Positions 1 to 7,506 of a stretch of DNA of 33,792 bases are shown here, in pieces (position 1 is the stretch's first letter; every line of letters starts with the position of its first letter). The DNA lies in contig JAGRFY010000002.1 in the NCBI GenBank assembly GCA_020445765.1, positions 1 through 33,792 on the forward strand, read 5' to 3'. The notes below the pieces were generated by a model. The model searched no databases. It was given only the letters and a program-made list of their open reading frames with translations, and was not told where the DNA came from. The DNA comes from Rhodocyclaceae bacterium. GTDB lineage: Bacteria > Pseudomonadota > Gammaproteobacteria > Burkholderiales > Rhodocyclaceae. The translations under genes and the position numbers were made by a program.

Positions 1-467
1 CGTGCGCCGGTGCTCAGGCCCGGCGTCGGGTAGAACAAGGCGCGCAAGTGGGCAAGGCGTTCGAGCGGGTGATAGTTGCCGTTGGAATCGCGGTGGCAGT
101 CGGTCCATTCATTGTCGCCGGGGGTGTAGATGAATGGCATGTCGAACTGCTGGAACTGGTCGAATCGACGCTGTAGCAACTCGTCGTCGCAGCGCTCGCC
201 GCCGGCCTTGATATCGCCGGTGTGGAGCACGAATCCGACCTGTCGCTGGGCATTGATGTCCGTGATGACCCGGTCGAACTGCTGCTCACGGTCGACACCG
301 TAGGGCGCGTCGCCGATCAGCGCGAACGAGGCGTGGTGGCCGCGCAGGGCATCGGCGCGGCGGCCGTCCTCACTTCGGTCCGGGTCGGCGAATGCGGGGG
401 TGGTCGCCGCGGCCAGCAGGATGGCGCACAAGGTAGCCCGAACCGGGCATCGAGTCGATGAGGTCAC
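1..467 (-). CDS. Secreted calcineurin-like metallophosphoesterase, 3' end cut by window edge
   Basis: An open frame starts at a GTG (465-467) and runs off the left edge, so only about 155 N-terminal residues are visible. A GGAG about 9 bases upstream supports this start. The first 28 or so residues form a signal peptide with a hydrophobic core and an AFA cleavage site, so the product is probably periplasmic or secreted. Metallophosphatase motifs follow: LIGDAPYG, HTGDIKAGG and PGDNEWTDCH, the last being the metal-binding GDN block of this superfamily. The substrate cannot be read from the sequence. The setting, close to a 5'-nucleotidase and two CYTH proteins, suggests phosphate metabolism (inference). 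The C-terminal GHxH motif lies outside the window. Family call is firm, substrate unknown. Confidence 0.8.
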   Translation of the reverse strand, partial: MTSSTRCPVRATLCAILLAAATTPAFADPDRSEDGRRADALRGHHASFALIGDAPYGVDREQQFDRVITDINAQRQVGFVLHTGDIKAGGERCDDELLQRRFDQFQQFDMPFIYTPGDNEWTDCHRDSNGNYHPLERLAHLRALFYPTPGLSTGA

Positions 468-628
468 TTTGATGGTCTCCAAGGGAAGCGGGTGAGGGGC
501 CCGGGGGCCGCTGGCCGGGCACTCTAGAGACCAAGTGTTGTGGTTTCGTGTCGCATTGCCGCGGGCGCGGGTGCTCCGACGCGGCAACGGCGGGGGCGAA
601 CGCCGGACGCGGCCGGCGTGTGCCGCGG

Positions 629-2152
629 CTAGCTGGGCCGAGCGCGGCCGGCCCTGCGCCAGGGCGGGCCGTCGTCGAGCACCGCCGCGATCTCCGGCAA
701 CACCTGTAGCCGCACCTGCGCAGCCATCGCCGCGTGCCAGCCGGCGACGTAGGATGCCGCACGCAGCAGCGACGGGTTGTCACCGGCCCATTGCAGCATG
801 CGCTGGTTGCCCACCTCGATATCGTTGAGGTAGCCGAGGTGTTCCTGTGCGCGAGCGAGCTTGGCAATGAATCGCTTGACCGGCTTGCGCGGAAACAGCG
901 GCGAGAAGAACTCGATTGCGTAACGCAGCTTCTTCAGGCTGATGCGCAGGGCGTGCAGCTCGGCGATGTCTCCGTCCCGCGCCTTGCGCCAGCGCTTGCG
1001 TGCACGCTTGCGCAGGAAGTCGAGCTGCAGCCGGGCGAAGGCCGCGAGATCGGCGGACGCGTCGAGCGGGTTGGCCTCGAGCTTGGCCAGTTCAGCGGCG
1101 AAGCTGAGCATCCGACGCCCCTGTTCTGTCCCGTCCATGTTCGCGCGAACATGTTCGCGAGCGCGGTTGCGCGCCGCGACCACGGCCTCGTTGAGTTCCT
1201 GGACCTGGGCGGGGCACAATGGATCGGCGAGGATCGGCACGATCAATTCCTCGTGCAGGACATCGATGTCGCGGGCCTCGCCCAATTCGTCGGCGGCGTT
1301 CGAGAACTCGGTCGACCAGCGTGCGACCCAGTCCGCTGGCAGTGCCGGCTCGAAAAGCTTCAGCGCGGATCGCAGTCGGCGCAATGACACCCGGATCTGA
1401 TGCACGAACTCCGGTGCGTGGTCGACGGCCGCCCCGTCGGCGTTGGCCTGCCATTGGTCGAGACAATCTTCGGCGATCCGGCGGAATGCGCCGAGCGGCG
1501 AGTCGCCGGCGCCAAGGGGCGAGGGCCCGGCCCGCTGCGGCTTCTGCTTGGCGTCGTGGAACAGGCGCAATCCGCGGGCGGCCTTGCTTTCGTTGATCGG
1601 CCGCAGCGCGACGTCGTGGGCGAGGGTTGCCGCCAACTGGAGCAGGTCCGGCGCGTGTCCGCGCTCGAGTTCCAGCTCGATCTCGCAGATTGGCGTCGTG
1701 CGTCCGCCGGCCGTGATCGTGCCGTGGTCGATCATCACCAGCACCGACGCTTCTGCGTGCGGACTGCAGCGGAAGGTCTCGCGTCGGAACTCGGTGACGA
1801 AGATCGGCTCGAGCGCGTCAGCGTGGGCGTCGAGCAGCCGGCGGATTCGTGCGTCGTCGACCGCCGCGAAATCGAACTCGCCACGATACGCCTGCTCCCA
1901 CTCGGGGCGGACGCTGAGGCCGCTGGACGAGCGGGCGTCGCCCTTGACGGTCTGCAGCAGACGCCGGCCCTGCTTGCGGGTGCGCACCGAGACCCGTTCG
2001 GCCGCGAGCCGCTGGTCCGGCGTGTCGAAGTAGGTGCTGATCAGCGTGGCCGTTCGGGCGGCCCGTTCGGCATCGGTGATCAGCGGATGCCGCTTGAGCG
2101 CGCGCAGCGCCGACGCGGAAAGACCGAGTTTGAGTTCGACCTCTGTGCCCAT
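629..2152 (-). CDS. CYTH-CHAD domain protein (inorganic triphosphatase, YgiF-like)
   Basis: The 507-residue protein opens with the CYTH signature ExExK (E4, E6, K8). The CYTH triphosphate-tunnel domain spans roughly residues 1-200. A C-terminal CHAD domain from about 215 to 490 has the histidine- and basic-rich helices typical of the family (HQIRVSLRRLRSAL, and LHALRISLKKLRYA near 400). CYTH-CHAD proteins such as E. coli YgiF hydrolyse inorganic tripolyphosphate, and CHAD domains bind polyphosphate (family knowledge). There is no signal peptide, so it is cytoplasmic. ATG at 2152 has a purine-rich AAGAAGAAG upstream, and a perfect palindrome lies about 52 bp further up. A second, CYTH-only protein is encoded at 7507-8037. 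Length is normal for the family. Confidence 0.9.
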   Translation of the reverse strand: MGTEVELKLGLSASALRALKRHPLITDAERAARTATLISTYFDTPDQRLAAERVSVRTRKQGRRLLQTVKGDARSSSGLSVRPEWEQAYRGEFDFAAVDDARIRRLLDAHADALEPIFVTEFRRETFRCSPHAEASVLVMIDHGTITAGGRTTPICEIELELERGHAPDLLQLAATLAHDVALRPINESKAARGLRLFHDAKQKPQRAGPSPLGAGDSPLGAFRRIAEDCLDQWQANADGAAVDHAPEFVHQIRVSLRRLRSALKLFEPALPADWVARWSTEFSNAADELGEARDIDVLHEELIVPILADPLCPAQVQELNEAVVAARNRAREHVRANMDGTEQGRRMLSFAAELAKLEANPLDASADLAAFARLQLDFLRKRARKRWRKARDGDIAELHALRISLKKLRYAIEFFSPLFPRKPVKRFIAKLARAQEHLGYLNDIEVGNQRMLQWAGDNPSLLRAASYVAGWHAAMAAQVRLQVLPEIAAVLDDGPPWRRAGRARPS

Positions 2153-2203
2153 GGCTTCTTCTTGTGCATGCTGCGGTGGCGACAGGCCACGCGCCGTTTA
2201 TGG

Positions 2204-2218
2204 GCACTATTTTAGTGC
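2204..2218. promoter_or_regulatory. Perfect palindrome, possible operator or NtrC-type site
   Basis: GCACTA-TTT-TAGTGC is a perfect 6-bp dyad with a 3-bp centre. It fits the GCAC-N7-GTGC core of NtrC enhancer sites. On the minus strand it contains TAAAAT (2209-2214), a possible -10 element for the CYTH-CHAD gene, so it could equally be a repressor operator. Which protein binds it is unknown. Confidence 0.4.
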
Positions 2219-2380
2219 AATGCCGCGTTCATTGATTCAATCGTGCCGAAAAAAAGAAAAAGTGACAAAAATATTGCGTCATTAAAATGTAATGAATAGT
2301 CGACGGCAAGATCCGGGTGTGGTGGTCGTTTCGCGTCGGAATCCGATCTGCGACGGCATGGTTCGACGAAGCCTCGGACG

Positions 2381-2398
2381 ATTTCACCCGCTTGTCAC
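2381..2398 (+). promoter_or_regulatory. Weak Pho-box-like repeat upstream of Mpo1-psd pair
   Basis: ATTTCAC (2381-2387) and TTGTCAC (2392-2398) are separated by 4 bases, the 11-bp spacing of PhoB half-sites (consensus CTGTCAT). They match at 5 and 6 of 7 positions. CACGAT, a poor -10, follows at 2409-2414. The gene starts at 2468. Confidence 0.35.
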
Positions 2399-2467
2399 AT
2401 CGCCGGCTCACGATGGCGCAGCCTGGCGTCACGATCGGGCATTTCCATCAATCGCTCAGGAAAGGCC

Positions 2468-3073
2468 GTGAACGAATTCCTCAGACAACTCGCGATTCAG
2501 CGCGAGGACGACCACCGCTTCTACCACCACAGTCGCGTCAACCAGACCCTGCACCTGCTGAGCGCCATCAGTTTCCTGTGGGCCTACGCCATGCTGTTCA
2601 GCGATCCGGCCGGTGCGGCCCTGGTGGGATGGCTGGTGTCGATGGTGAGCCGTCAGTCAGGCCACTTCTTCTTCGAGCCTCAGGGCTTCGATACCGTCAA
2701 CGGGGTCTCGCACGAGTACAAGGAGTCGGTCAAGGTCGGCTACAACCTGCGTCGCAAGGTCGTGCTGATGGCGATCTGGCTCGCCGTACCGCCTTTGCTC
2801 TATGTCGCACCGGATCTGCCGGGGCTCCCCGTGGCACGGGATTCTTCGACCGACTTCGCGGGACAGGTCGGCATCGCCTGGCTCACCCTCGGTGTGCTGG
2901 GGCTGCTCTACCGCACGGTTCAACTGTTTTTCGTGCGCGACGTGATGACGGGGCTGGTCTGGATGACCAAGATCCTGACCGATCCGATCAATGACATCCG
3001 TCTGTACTATCGATCGCCGTTTCACCTGCTCCGCGGCGAACTGATCGACCCGGGCCGGCCCGCGGCAGGCTGA
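2468..3073 (+). CDS. Mpo1-like (DUF962-type) integral membrane protein
   Basis: The 201-residue protein starts at GTG 2468 behind AGGAAAGG. It has about four hydrophobic segments, near residues 30-48, 50-62, 98-113 and 132-152. Two blocks resemble the Mpo1/DUF962 family: YHHSRVNQTLH near residue 20 (the family pattern is H, a few residues, N, then H) and QSGHFFFE near residue 65 (family pattern GHxxFE). Yeast Mpo1 is an iron-dependent dioxygenase acting on 2-hydroxy fatty acids (family knowledge). The match is my own pattern recognition and is distant, so the reaction here is not established. Only 2 bases separate its stop from psd, which implies a two-gene operon in membrane lipid metabolism. 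Confidence 0.5.
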   Translation: MNEFLRQLAIQREDDHRFYHHSRVNQTLHLLSAISFLWAYAMLFSDPAGAALVGWLVSMVSRQSGHFFFEPQGFDTVNGVSHEYKESVKVGYNLRRKVVLMAIWLAVPPLLYVAPDLPGLPVARDSSTDFAGQVGIAWLTLGVLGLLYRTVQLFFVRDVMTGLVWMTKILTDPINDIRLYYRSPFHLLRGELIDPGRPAAG

Positions 3074-3075
3074 CG

Positions 3076-3975
3076 ATGTCGCGTTCGAGTGCCGCATCCG
3101 GGGACGGTGTGCAGTCGCGGCGAGGCGTTTTCCCGAGCGCGGACGATCTCAATTTTCTGCTGACCAATTGCATCCCGCGGGCCGCGGCGACGCACCTGAT
3201 GGGGTGGTATTCGCGCGTCGAGAGCCGTCTCTTGTGCCGCCTGTCGCTGGCGGTCTGGCGGATGTTTGCCGATCTCGATCTGTCGGACGCCGAAACCCGC
3301 GAGTTCGACAGCGTCCACGCCTGCTTCACGCGTCGGCTCAGGCCCGGTGCGCGGCCTGTGGACCAACGGCCGGACATTCTGGTGAGCCCATGCGACGGCA
3401 TCGTTGGTGCCTGTGGTCCGGTATGCGGCACCCGGGTGTATCAGGCCAAGGGCTTTCCGTACGAACTCGCGGACCTGCTCGGCGAGGCGGGCGATGCCGA
3501 GCGCTTCGTCGACGGCTGCTTCGTCACATTGAGGCTGACGTCGGCGATGTACCACCGCTTTCATGCGCCCGCCGATGCCCGGGTCAGACAGATCCGCTAT
3601 ATCTCGGGCGACACCTGGAACGTGAATCCGATCGCGCTGGCGCGCATCGAGCGATTGTTCTGCCGCAACGAGCGCGCGGTGATCGAGCTCGCGCTGGCCG
3701 ATGGCGACTGGCCGATCCTGCTGGTGCCGGTCGCCGCCATTCTGGTGGCGAGCATCAGGCTGCACTGCGCCGATGTTCGATTCCATCTGCGCTATCGCGG
3801 GCCAAACCTGATCCCGGCAGATTCCGTCGTCGCACGTGGGCAGGAAATGGGGTGGTTCGAGCACGGCTCGACGATTCTACTGTTCCTGCCGCCAGGATTT
3901 CGCTGCTTCGAAGGTATCGTCCCGGGATACCGGATACGCATGGGCGAGCCGCTGGCCTGCCTTCCTCGGTCGTAA
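3076..3975 (+). CDS. psd: Phosphatidylserine decarboxylase proenzyme-like protein
   Basis: Phosphatidylserine decarboxylase makes phosphatidylethanolamine from phosphatidylserine at the inner membrane and self-cleaves to form a pyruvoyl cofactor (family knowledge). In this 299-residue protein the catalytic triad can be placed: D107 in SPCDG, H163 in the YHRFHAP block, and S265 in EHGST, the self-cleavage site (usually LGST). KGFPYELADLL and the NVNP block also fit the family. The start ATG is 2 bases after the Mpo1-like stop, so the two are probably co-translated. About 75 residues precede the conserved core, including a hydrophobic stretch near residues 50-66. The GST preceded by His rather than Leu is a mild deviation. 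Confidence 0.88.
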   Translation: MSRSSAASGDGVQSRRGVFPSADDLNFLLTNCIPRAAATHLMGWYSRVESRLLCRLSLAVWRMFADLDLSDAETREFDSVHACFTRRLRPGARPVDQRPDILVSPCDGIVGACGPVCGTRVYQAKGFPYELADLLGEAGDAERFVDGCFVTLRLTSAMYHRFHAPADARVRQIRYISGDTWNVNPIALARIERLFCRNERAVIELALADGDWPILLVPVAAILVASIRLHCADVRFHLRYRGPNLIPADSVVARGQEMGWFEHGSTILLFLPPGFRCFEGIVPGYRIRMGEPLACLPRS

Positions 3976-4224
3976 GGTGCGAGTGTTCCGGTCCGCAGAC
4001 CGGCGCCGTTGCCGGCTGCCGGCGCGCGTGCCGGCCGTGGCTCCGTGCGAACACGGCCTGTTCAGCGGCGAAGATGCGCGCTGTCAGCGTGCTGTCACAT
4101 GAATTTGGCCAAATGCGTCCGACCGATCCATCGGCGCGAGCGCTTGGTCGGCACGTCGGCTTTGCGACGGCGTTGCCCGACTTGGTTCGCGTGTTCCCGT
4201 TTGTGCGATTGAAAGGAGCAATTC
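3976..4224 (+). promoter_or_regulatory. Porin upstream region with a post-psd hairpin
   Basis: This gap is non-coding as far as I can see. A small hairpin, CCGGTC-CGCA-GACCGG at 3988-4003, follows psd but has no T-run, so it is at best a weak terminator. The Pho box at 4081-4098 lies in the middle. AAAGGAG just before the porin ATG is a strong ribosome binding site. Confidence 0.45.
4081..4098 (+). promoter_or_regulatory. Pho box (PhoB-type direct repeat) upstream of porin
   Basis: CTGTCAG-CGTG-CTGTCAC is two 7-mers with 11-bp spacing. The first matches the PhoB half-site CTGTCAT at 6 of 7 positions; the second is CTGTCAC, the usual form of the second half. A possible -10, CCAAAT at 4109-4114, begins 11 bases after the box, near the spacing seen in PhoB-activated promoters. 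It predicts induction of the porin under phosphate limitation. Confidence 0.6.
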
Positions 4225-5241
4225 ATGCGAAAGCATCTTGGCGCATTCACCTTGACCTGCCTGGCTGCCACGCCGGCCATGGCGCAGTCGAACGTGACCC
4301 TCTACGGCGTTGCCGACGTCGGCATCGGCTATGGCAAGGCGGGTGATACGACCTTCACCGGCGTGGTCAATGGCGTGCTGTCGGGGCCGCGCATCGGATT
4401 CAAGGGTTCGGAAGACCTCGGCAACGGTCTCAAGGCGGTCTTTCAGCTCGAGCAGGGCTACAGCGTCGGCACCGGCGCACCGAGCAGCACCAGCCGTCAG
4501 TTTCACCGGCAATCCTGGGCGGGCCTGAAAGGCGGATTCGGCATGATCGGGCTCGGCCGTCAGTACGCGCCCGGCTACAACTTTACCAGTCGGCTCTCGG
4601 CGGCCGTGCCCGGCAGTGTCTTCAACTCGCAGTCGATCCTGGCCAATTCGATTTCCGGTGCGTCGATTCACCCGAATTCCGATGCGCGCTGGAACAATTC
4701 GATCAGGTATGCATTTGGCGGCAAGTCGGGTATGGCTGCCGAGGTGATCTATTCGTTCCAGGATACCCAGAGCGGGGACGATCGGACCGATGACGACAGG
4801 TTCGGTGTCGGTGTCGGATATTTCGGCGGCAGCTTCGGCGCTGGTGTCGTCTATCACCGTGCCAAGCGCGCCAACGACAATCTGGACGAGATCTATCTCG
4901 GCGGCAGCGTCGATCTTGGCGTCGCGACCCTATTTGTGAGTTATCAGACTGCCAAGGAAGACGACGTCGTCGACGCCGCGGTCGCCTACCTCGGCGTGTC
5001 CGCCAAGCTGGGCAACGGCAATGTTCATCTCGATGTCGGCAAACTGAGCGACGACGAGAACGACGACAACGATTCGACCTCGGTCTCGGTCGGCTATACC
5101 CACGGCCTGTCGAAGCGAACGACGCTGTACGCCATGGTCAATCGTACGACCAACGACGACAACGCCGATCGCAGCGTGCTCGCGGAAGAGGACGGCGAGG
5201 GATCGACCGCGGTGGGATTCGGCATGCGCCACAAGTTCTGA
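4225..5241 (+). CDS. Outer-membrane general porin (betaproteobacterial type)
   Basis: The 338-residue protein has a 20-residue signal peptide ending ATPAMA, followed by QSNVTLYGVADVGIGY, the classic first strand of neisserial/Burkholderia porins. Further family marks are the GFKGSEDLGNGLKAVFQLE block, the GMIGLGR block and a C-terminal phenylalanine (MRHKF) that serves as the outer-membrane assembly signal. Porins of this family form trimeric 16-stranded barrels for small solutes (family knowledge). The many Asp/Asn residues in the last third probably lie in surface loops. AAAGGAG precedes the ATG. A Pho box upstream suggests use in phosphate or phosphoester uptake, but selectivity cannot be read from the sequence. 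A strong terminator follows. Confidence 0.93.
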   Translation: MRKHLGAFTLTCLAATPAMAQSNVTLYGVADVGIGYGKAGDTTFTGVVNGVLSGPRIGFKGSEDLGNGLKAVFQLEQGYSVGTGAPSSTSRQFHRQSWAGLKGGFGMIGLGRQYAPGYNFTSRLSAAVPGSVFNSQSILANSISGASIHPNSDARWNNSIRYAFGGKSGMAAEVIYSFQDTQSGDDRTDDDRFGVGVGYFGGSFGAGVVYHRAKRANDNLDEIYLGGSVDLGVATLFVSYQTAKEDDVVDAAVAYLGVSAKLGNGNVHLDVGKLSDDENDDNDSTSVSVGYTHGLSKRTTLYAMVNRTTNDDNADRSVLAEEDGEGSTAVGFGMRHKF

Positions 5242-5265
5242 GGGTCCTCTCAAGGTGTCCGCTTT

Positions 5266-5294
5266 GGCAGGCGCAGTGCGCCTGCCATTTTTTT
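5266..5294 (+). terminator. Rho-independent terminator after porin
   Basis: A perfect 9-bp stem (GGCAGGCGC, 5266-5274, with GCGCCTGCC, 5278-5286), a 3-base loop and a following run of seven T (5288-5294) make a strong intrinsic terminator 24 bp after the porin stop. Confidence 0.92.
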
Positions 5295-5350
5295 CGTGCA
5301 GCCGTCGCTGTCGCCGTCGCTGAGCTCACCGCACCGGGCTGGTGCCGACG

Positions 5351-5390
5351 TCGTCATTCAACCGTCCGATTCGAGTCACGGGTCTGTCAT
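5351..5390 (+). promoter_or_regulatory. Tandem Pho-box array upstream of 5'-nucleotidase
   Basis: Four 7-mers start at 5351, 5362, 5373 and 5384, an exact 11-bp period: TCGTCAT, CCGTCCG, GAGTCAC and CTGTCAT. The last is a perfect PhoB half-site and three carry GTCAT or GTCAC. Exactly 10 bases after the array lies TAAGTT (5401-5406), a possible -10. The likely start codon of the nucleotidase is at 5441. Confidence 0.6.
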
Positions 5391-5440
5391 CGCCCGGGAC
5401 TAAGTTTCCGGTTGATCGAACGACAGCAGGAGAAATCGGC

Positions 5441-7378
5441 ATGGTACGGCTCGTTGGACCCGTGGTTACCGGCCTGGCTTTGGCCTTGGCCTCGAGCGCG
5501 CAGGCGGTGCAGTGCAAAGGAAGCGTCGTGGTTGGCGACATCGATTCGGGCGTGGTCGAGCGCAGCATCGACGGCGCCTGCATCGGCGACCTGATCGGCA
5601 GCGACCGCGACTGGCGCAGTCACGGCGAATTCGTCAGCCGTGTCGCCCGCGACAGTCGGACCTGGGTGAGGCAGCGCTACCTGAGCGCGGCCGAGCGTGC
5701 ACGACTGCTGTCGGCCGCGGGGCGATCGCGCGTCGGCAAGACCATCGACGTACGCATCCTCGCCTTCGGCGACTTTCACGGCAATCTGCGTCCCACCGGT
5801 ACCCGCACCGTTGACGGCGTACTGTTCGATCGCGGCGGCGCCGAGTATCTGTCGGCGCTGGTCAAGCAGGAACTTGCGGCACACCCGAACAGCATTCTGG
5901 TGCATGCGGGCGACCTGATCGGCGCATCGCCACTGCTGTCGGCCCTGTTCCACGACGAACCGACGGTCGAGGCGATGAATGAAATGGGTCTCGTCCTGAA
6001 CGCCGTCGGCAACCACGAATTCGACGAAGGTCGCGACGAACTGCTGCGCATGCAGTTCGGCAGCCAGACCGGTGGCGACGGTTGCCACCCGATCGACGGA
6101 TGCACCGACGGCGACGGCTATGACGGCGCGAGCTTCGATTTCCTGGCGGCCAATGTCGTCGACGACACCAGCGGCAAGACGCTGTTCCCAGCCTATCGGG
6201 TGGTCGACTTCGACGGCGTCCGGGTGGCTTTCATCGGCATGACGCTGAAGGGTACACCGAGCATCGTCACGCCTTCGGGCGTCGCCGGGCTGCGCTTCCT
6301 CGACGAGGCCGAAACCGTCAATGCGCTGGTTCCGGAACTGCGCCGCGCCGGTGTCGAGAGCATCGTCGTCGTCGTCCATGAAGGTGGCTTCGCCAGCGGC
6401 GGCATCAATGCCTGCGACGAGGCCTCCGGGGCGATTGTCGACATCGTCGGTCGCCTGGACGATGCCGTCGACGCGGTGATCACCGGCCATACGCATCAGG
6501 CCTACGTGTGCAGCATGCCGAATCGGAACGGGCGCGAGATCCTGGTGACCGCAGGCTCGCCTTTCGGTCGATTCCTGACCGACATCCGCTTGACGATCGA
6601 CCGCCGTACACGTGACGTCGTTGCGACCGCCGCGACCAATGCCGAGCTGCTGTTCGAACGGGGCGCGGCGGCGACCGATCCGGCCATCACCGCCCTGATC
6701 GGCAAATACGACACCTTCGCGGCGCCGCTCGAGAACCGCCTGATCGGCAGCCATACCGATACCCTCAGCCGCAGCAGCAACGCGGCCGGCGAATCACTGC
6801 TGGGGGACGTCATCGCAGATGCCCAACTCTTCGCCACGCGGGATGCCGGGTTCGGCGACGCTGTCGTCGCACTGATGAATCCTGGTGGCATCCGGGCCGA
6901 TTTCGCATTTGCCCAGACCGGCGCCGAGGGCGACGGCAACATCACCTACGGCGAAGCATTCACGGTGCAGCCGTTCGGCAACTCGCTGGTGACGATGACG
7001 CTGACCGGCGCGCAGATCGAGACCTTGCTCGAACAGCAATTTGTCGGCTGCAGCAACGGGCAGCCGTTCGACCGGGTACTGCAGGTATCTGCCGGGTTCA
7101 CCTATACCTGGAATGCCGTGGGGCCGGCCTGCGACAAGATCGCGCCGTCGAGCATCATGCTCGACGGTGTCGTCGTGCGCGCGGACGCGGACTACCGGGT
7201 CACCGTCAACAGCTTCCTGGCCGACGGCGGCGACAACTTCACGGTCTTGCGCGAGGGGCTGGCGCGCACTGGTGGCGCCCAGGATGTGGACGCGCTCGAA
7301 TCCTATTTGTCGGTTTTCGGAACGGTCGATCCGGCCGCCTATCCGCAGGCACTCGAGCGCATCGGACGGCAGAACTGA
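5441..7378 (+). CDS. Secreted 5'-nucleotidase / bifunctional phosphoesterase (UshA family)
   Basis: I chose ATG 5441 because AGGAGAA precedes it and a 22-residue signal peptide (ending SSAQA) follows, giving 645 residues. The frame is open further upstream. After a cysteine-containing N-terminal extension of about 80 residues comes the metallophosphatase domain: GDFHGN (110-115), HAGDLIG (155-161), GNHEFDEG (190-197), VVVHEGG (310-316) and GHTHQ (349-353), all the metal ligands of the family. The C-terminal 5_nucleotid_C domain shows NPGGIRADF, YGEAFTVQPFGN and NSFLADGGDNF. Such enzymes dephosphorylate nucleotides or cyclic nucleotides in the periplasm, releasing phosphate and nucleoside (family knowledge). 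The tandem Pho boxes upstream fit that role. The exact substrate is not determined, and the N-terminal extension is unassigned. Confidence 0.92.
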   Translation: MVRLVGPVVTGLALALASSAQAVQCKGSVVVGDIDSGVVERSIDGACIGDLIGSDRDWRSHGEFVSRVARDSRTWVRQRYLSAAERARLLSAAGRSRVGKTIDVRILAFGDFHGNLRPTGTRTVDGVLFDRGGAEYLSALVKQELAAHPNSILVHAGDLIGASPLLSALFHDEPTVEAMNEMGLVLNAVGNHEFDEGRDELLRMQFGSQTGGDGCHPIDGCTDGDGYDGASFDFLAANVVDDTSGKTLFPAYRVVDFDGVRVAFIGMTLKGTPSIVTPSGVAGLRFLDEAETVNALVPELRRAGVESIVVVVHEGGFASGGINACDEASGAIVDIVGRLDDAVDAVITGHTHQAYVCSMPNRNGREILVTAGSPFGRFLTDIRLTIDRRTRDVVATAATNAELLFERGAAATDPAITALIGKYDTFAAPLENRLIGSHTDTLSRSSNAAGESLLGDVIADAQLFATRDAGFGDAVVALMNPGGIRADFAFAQTGAEGDGNITYGEAFTVQPFGNSLVTMTLTGAQIETLLEQQFVGCSNGQPFDRVLQVSAGFTYTWNAVGPACDKIAPSSIMLDGVVVRADADYRVTVNSFLADGGDNFTVLREGLARTGGAQDVDALESYLSVFGTVDPAAYPQALERIGRQN

Positions 7379-7506
7379 TCGGATGCGATCGCCGGTAATG
7401 GCTTGCGTCGGGTCGATCGCTAGACGTTGCCGGTGGCGTCGATCGGGTCGGATCGCCGAAGCCGAACTGCTCTATCGGATCGCGGCGTGCCAGCGAATGG
7501 GGCGAT

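Larger units (their letters stand above)
2153..2467. promoter_or_regulatory. Divergent intergenic region, AT-rich core
   Basis: This 315-bp gap separates the divergent CYTH-CHAD gene and Mpo1-psd pair. Its part around 2205-2300 is strikingly AT-rich compared with the rest of the window, including an A-rich run near 2249-2262. It contains the palindrome at 2204-2218 and a Pho-box-like repeat at 2381-2398. A weak plus-strand sigma-70 candidate pairs GTGACA (2262-2267) with TAAAAT (2283-2288), but the 15-bp spacing is short. I see no gene in it. Confidence 0.5.

Noticed and set aside
2249-2262. A-rich run that could be read as a terminator tail
   Set aside because: There is no stem before it on either strand. 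It is more likely part of an AT-rich promoter region between divergent genes.
4081-4224. Sigma-70 promoter directly before the porin
   Set aside because: No pair of -35 and -10 elements with proper spacing stands out other than the Pho-box arrangement.
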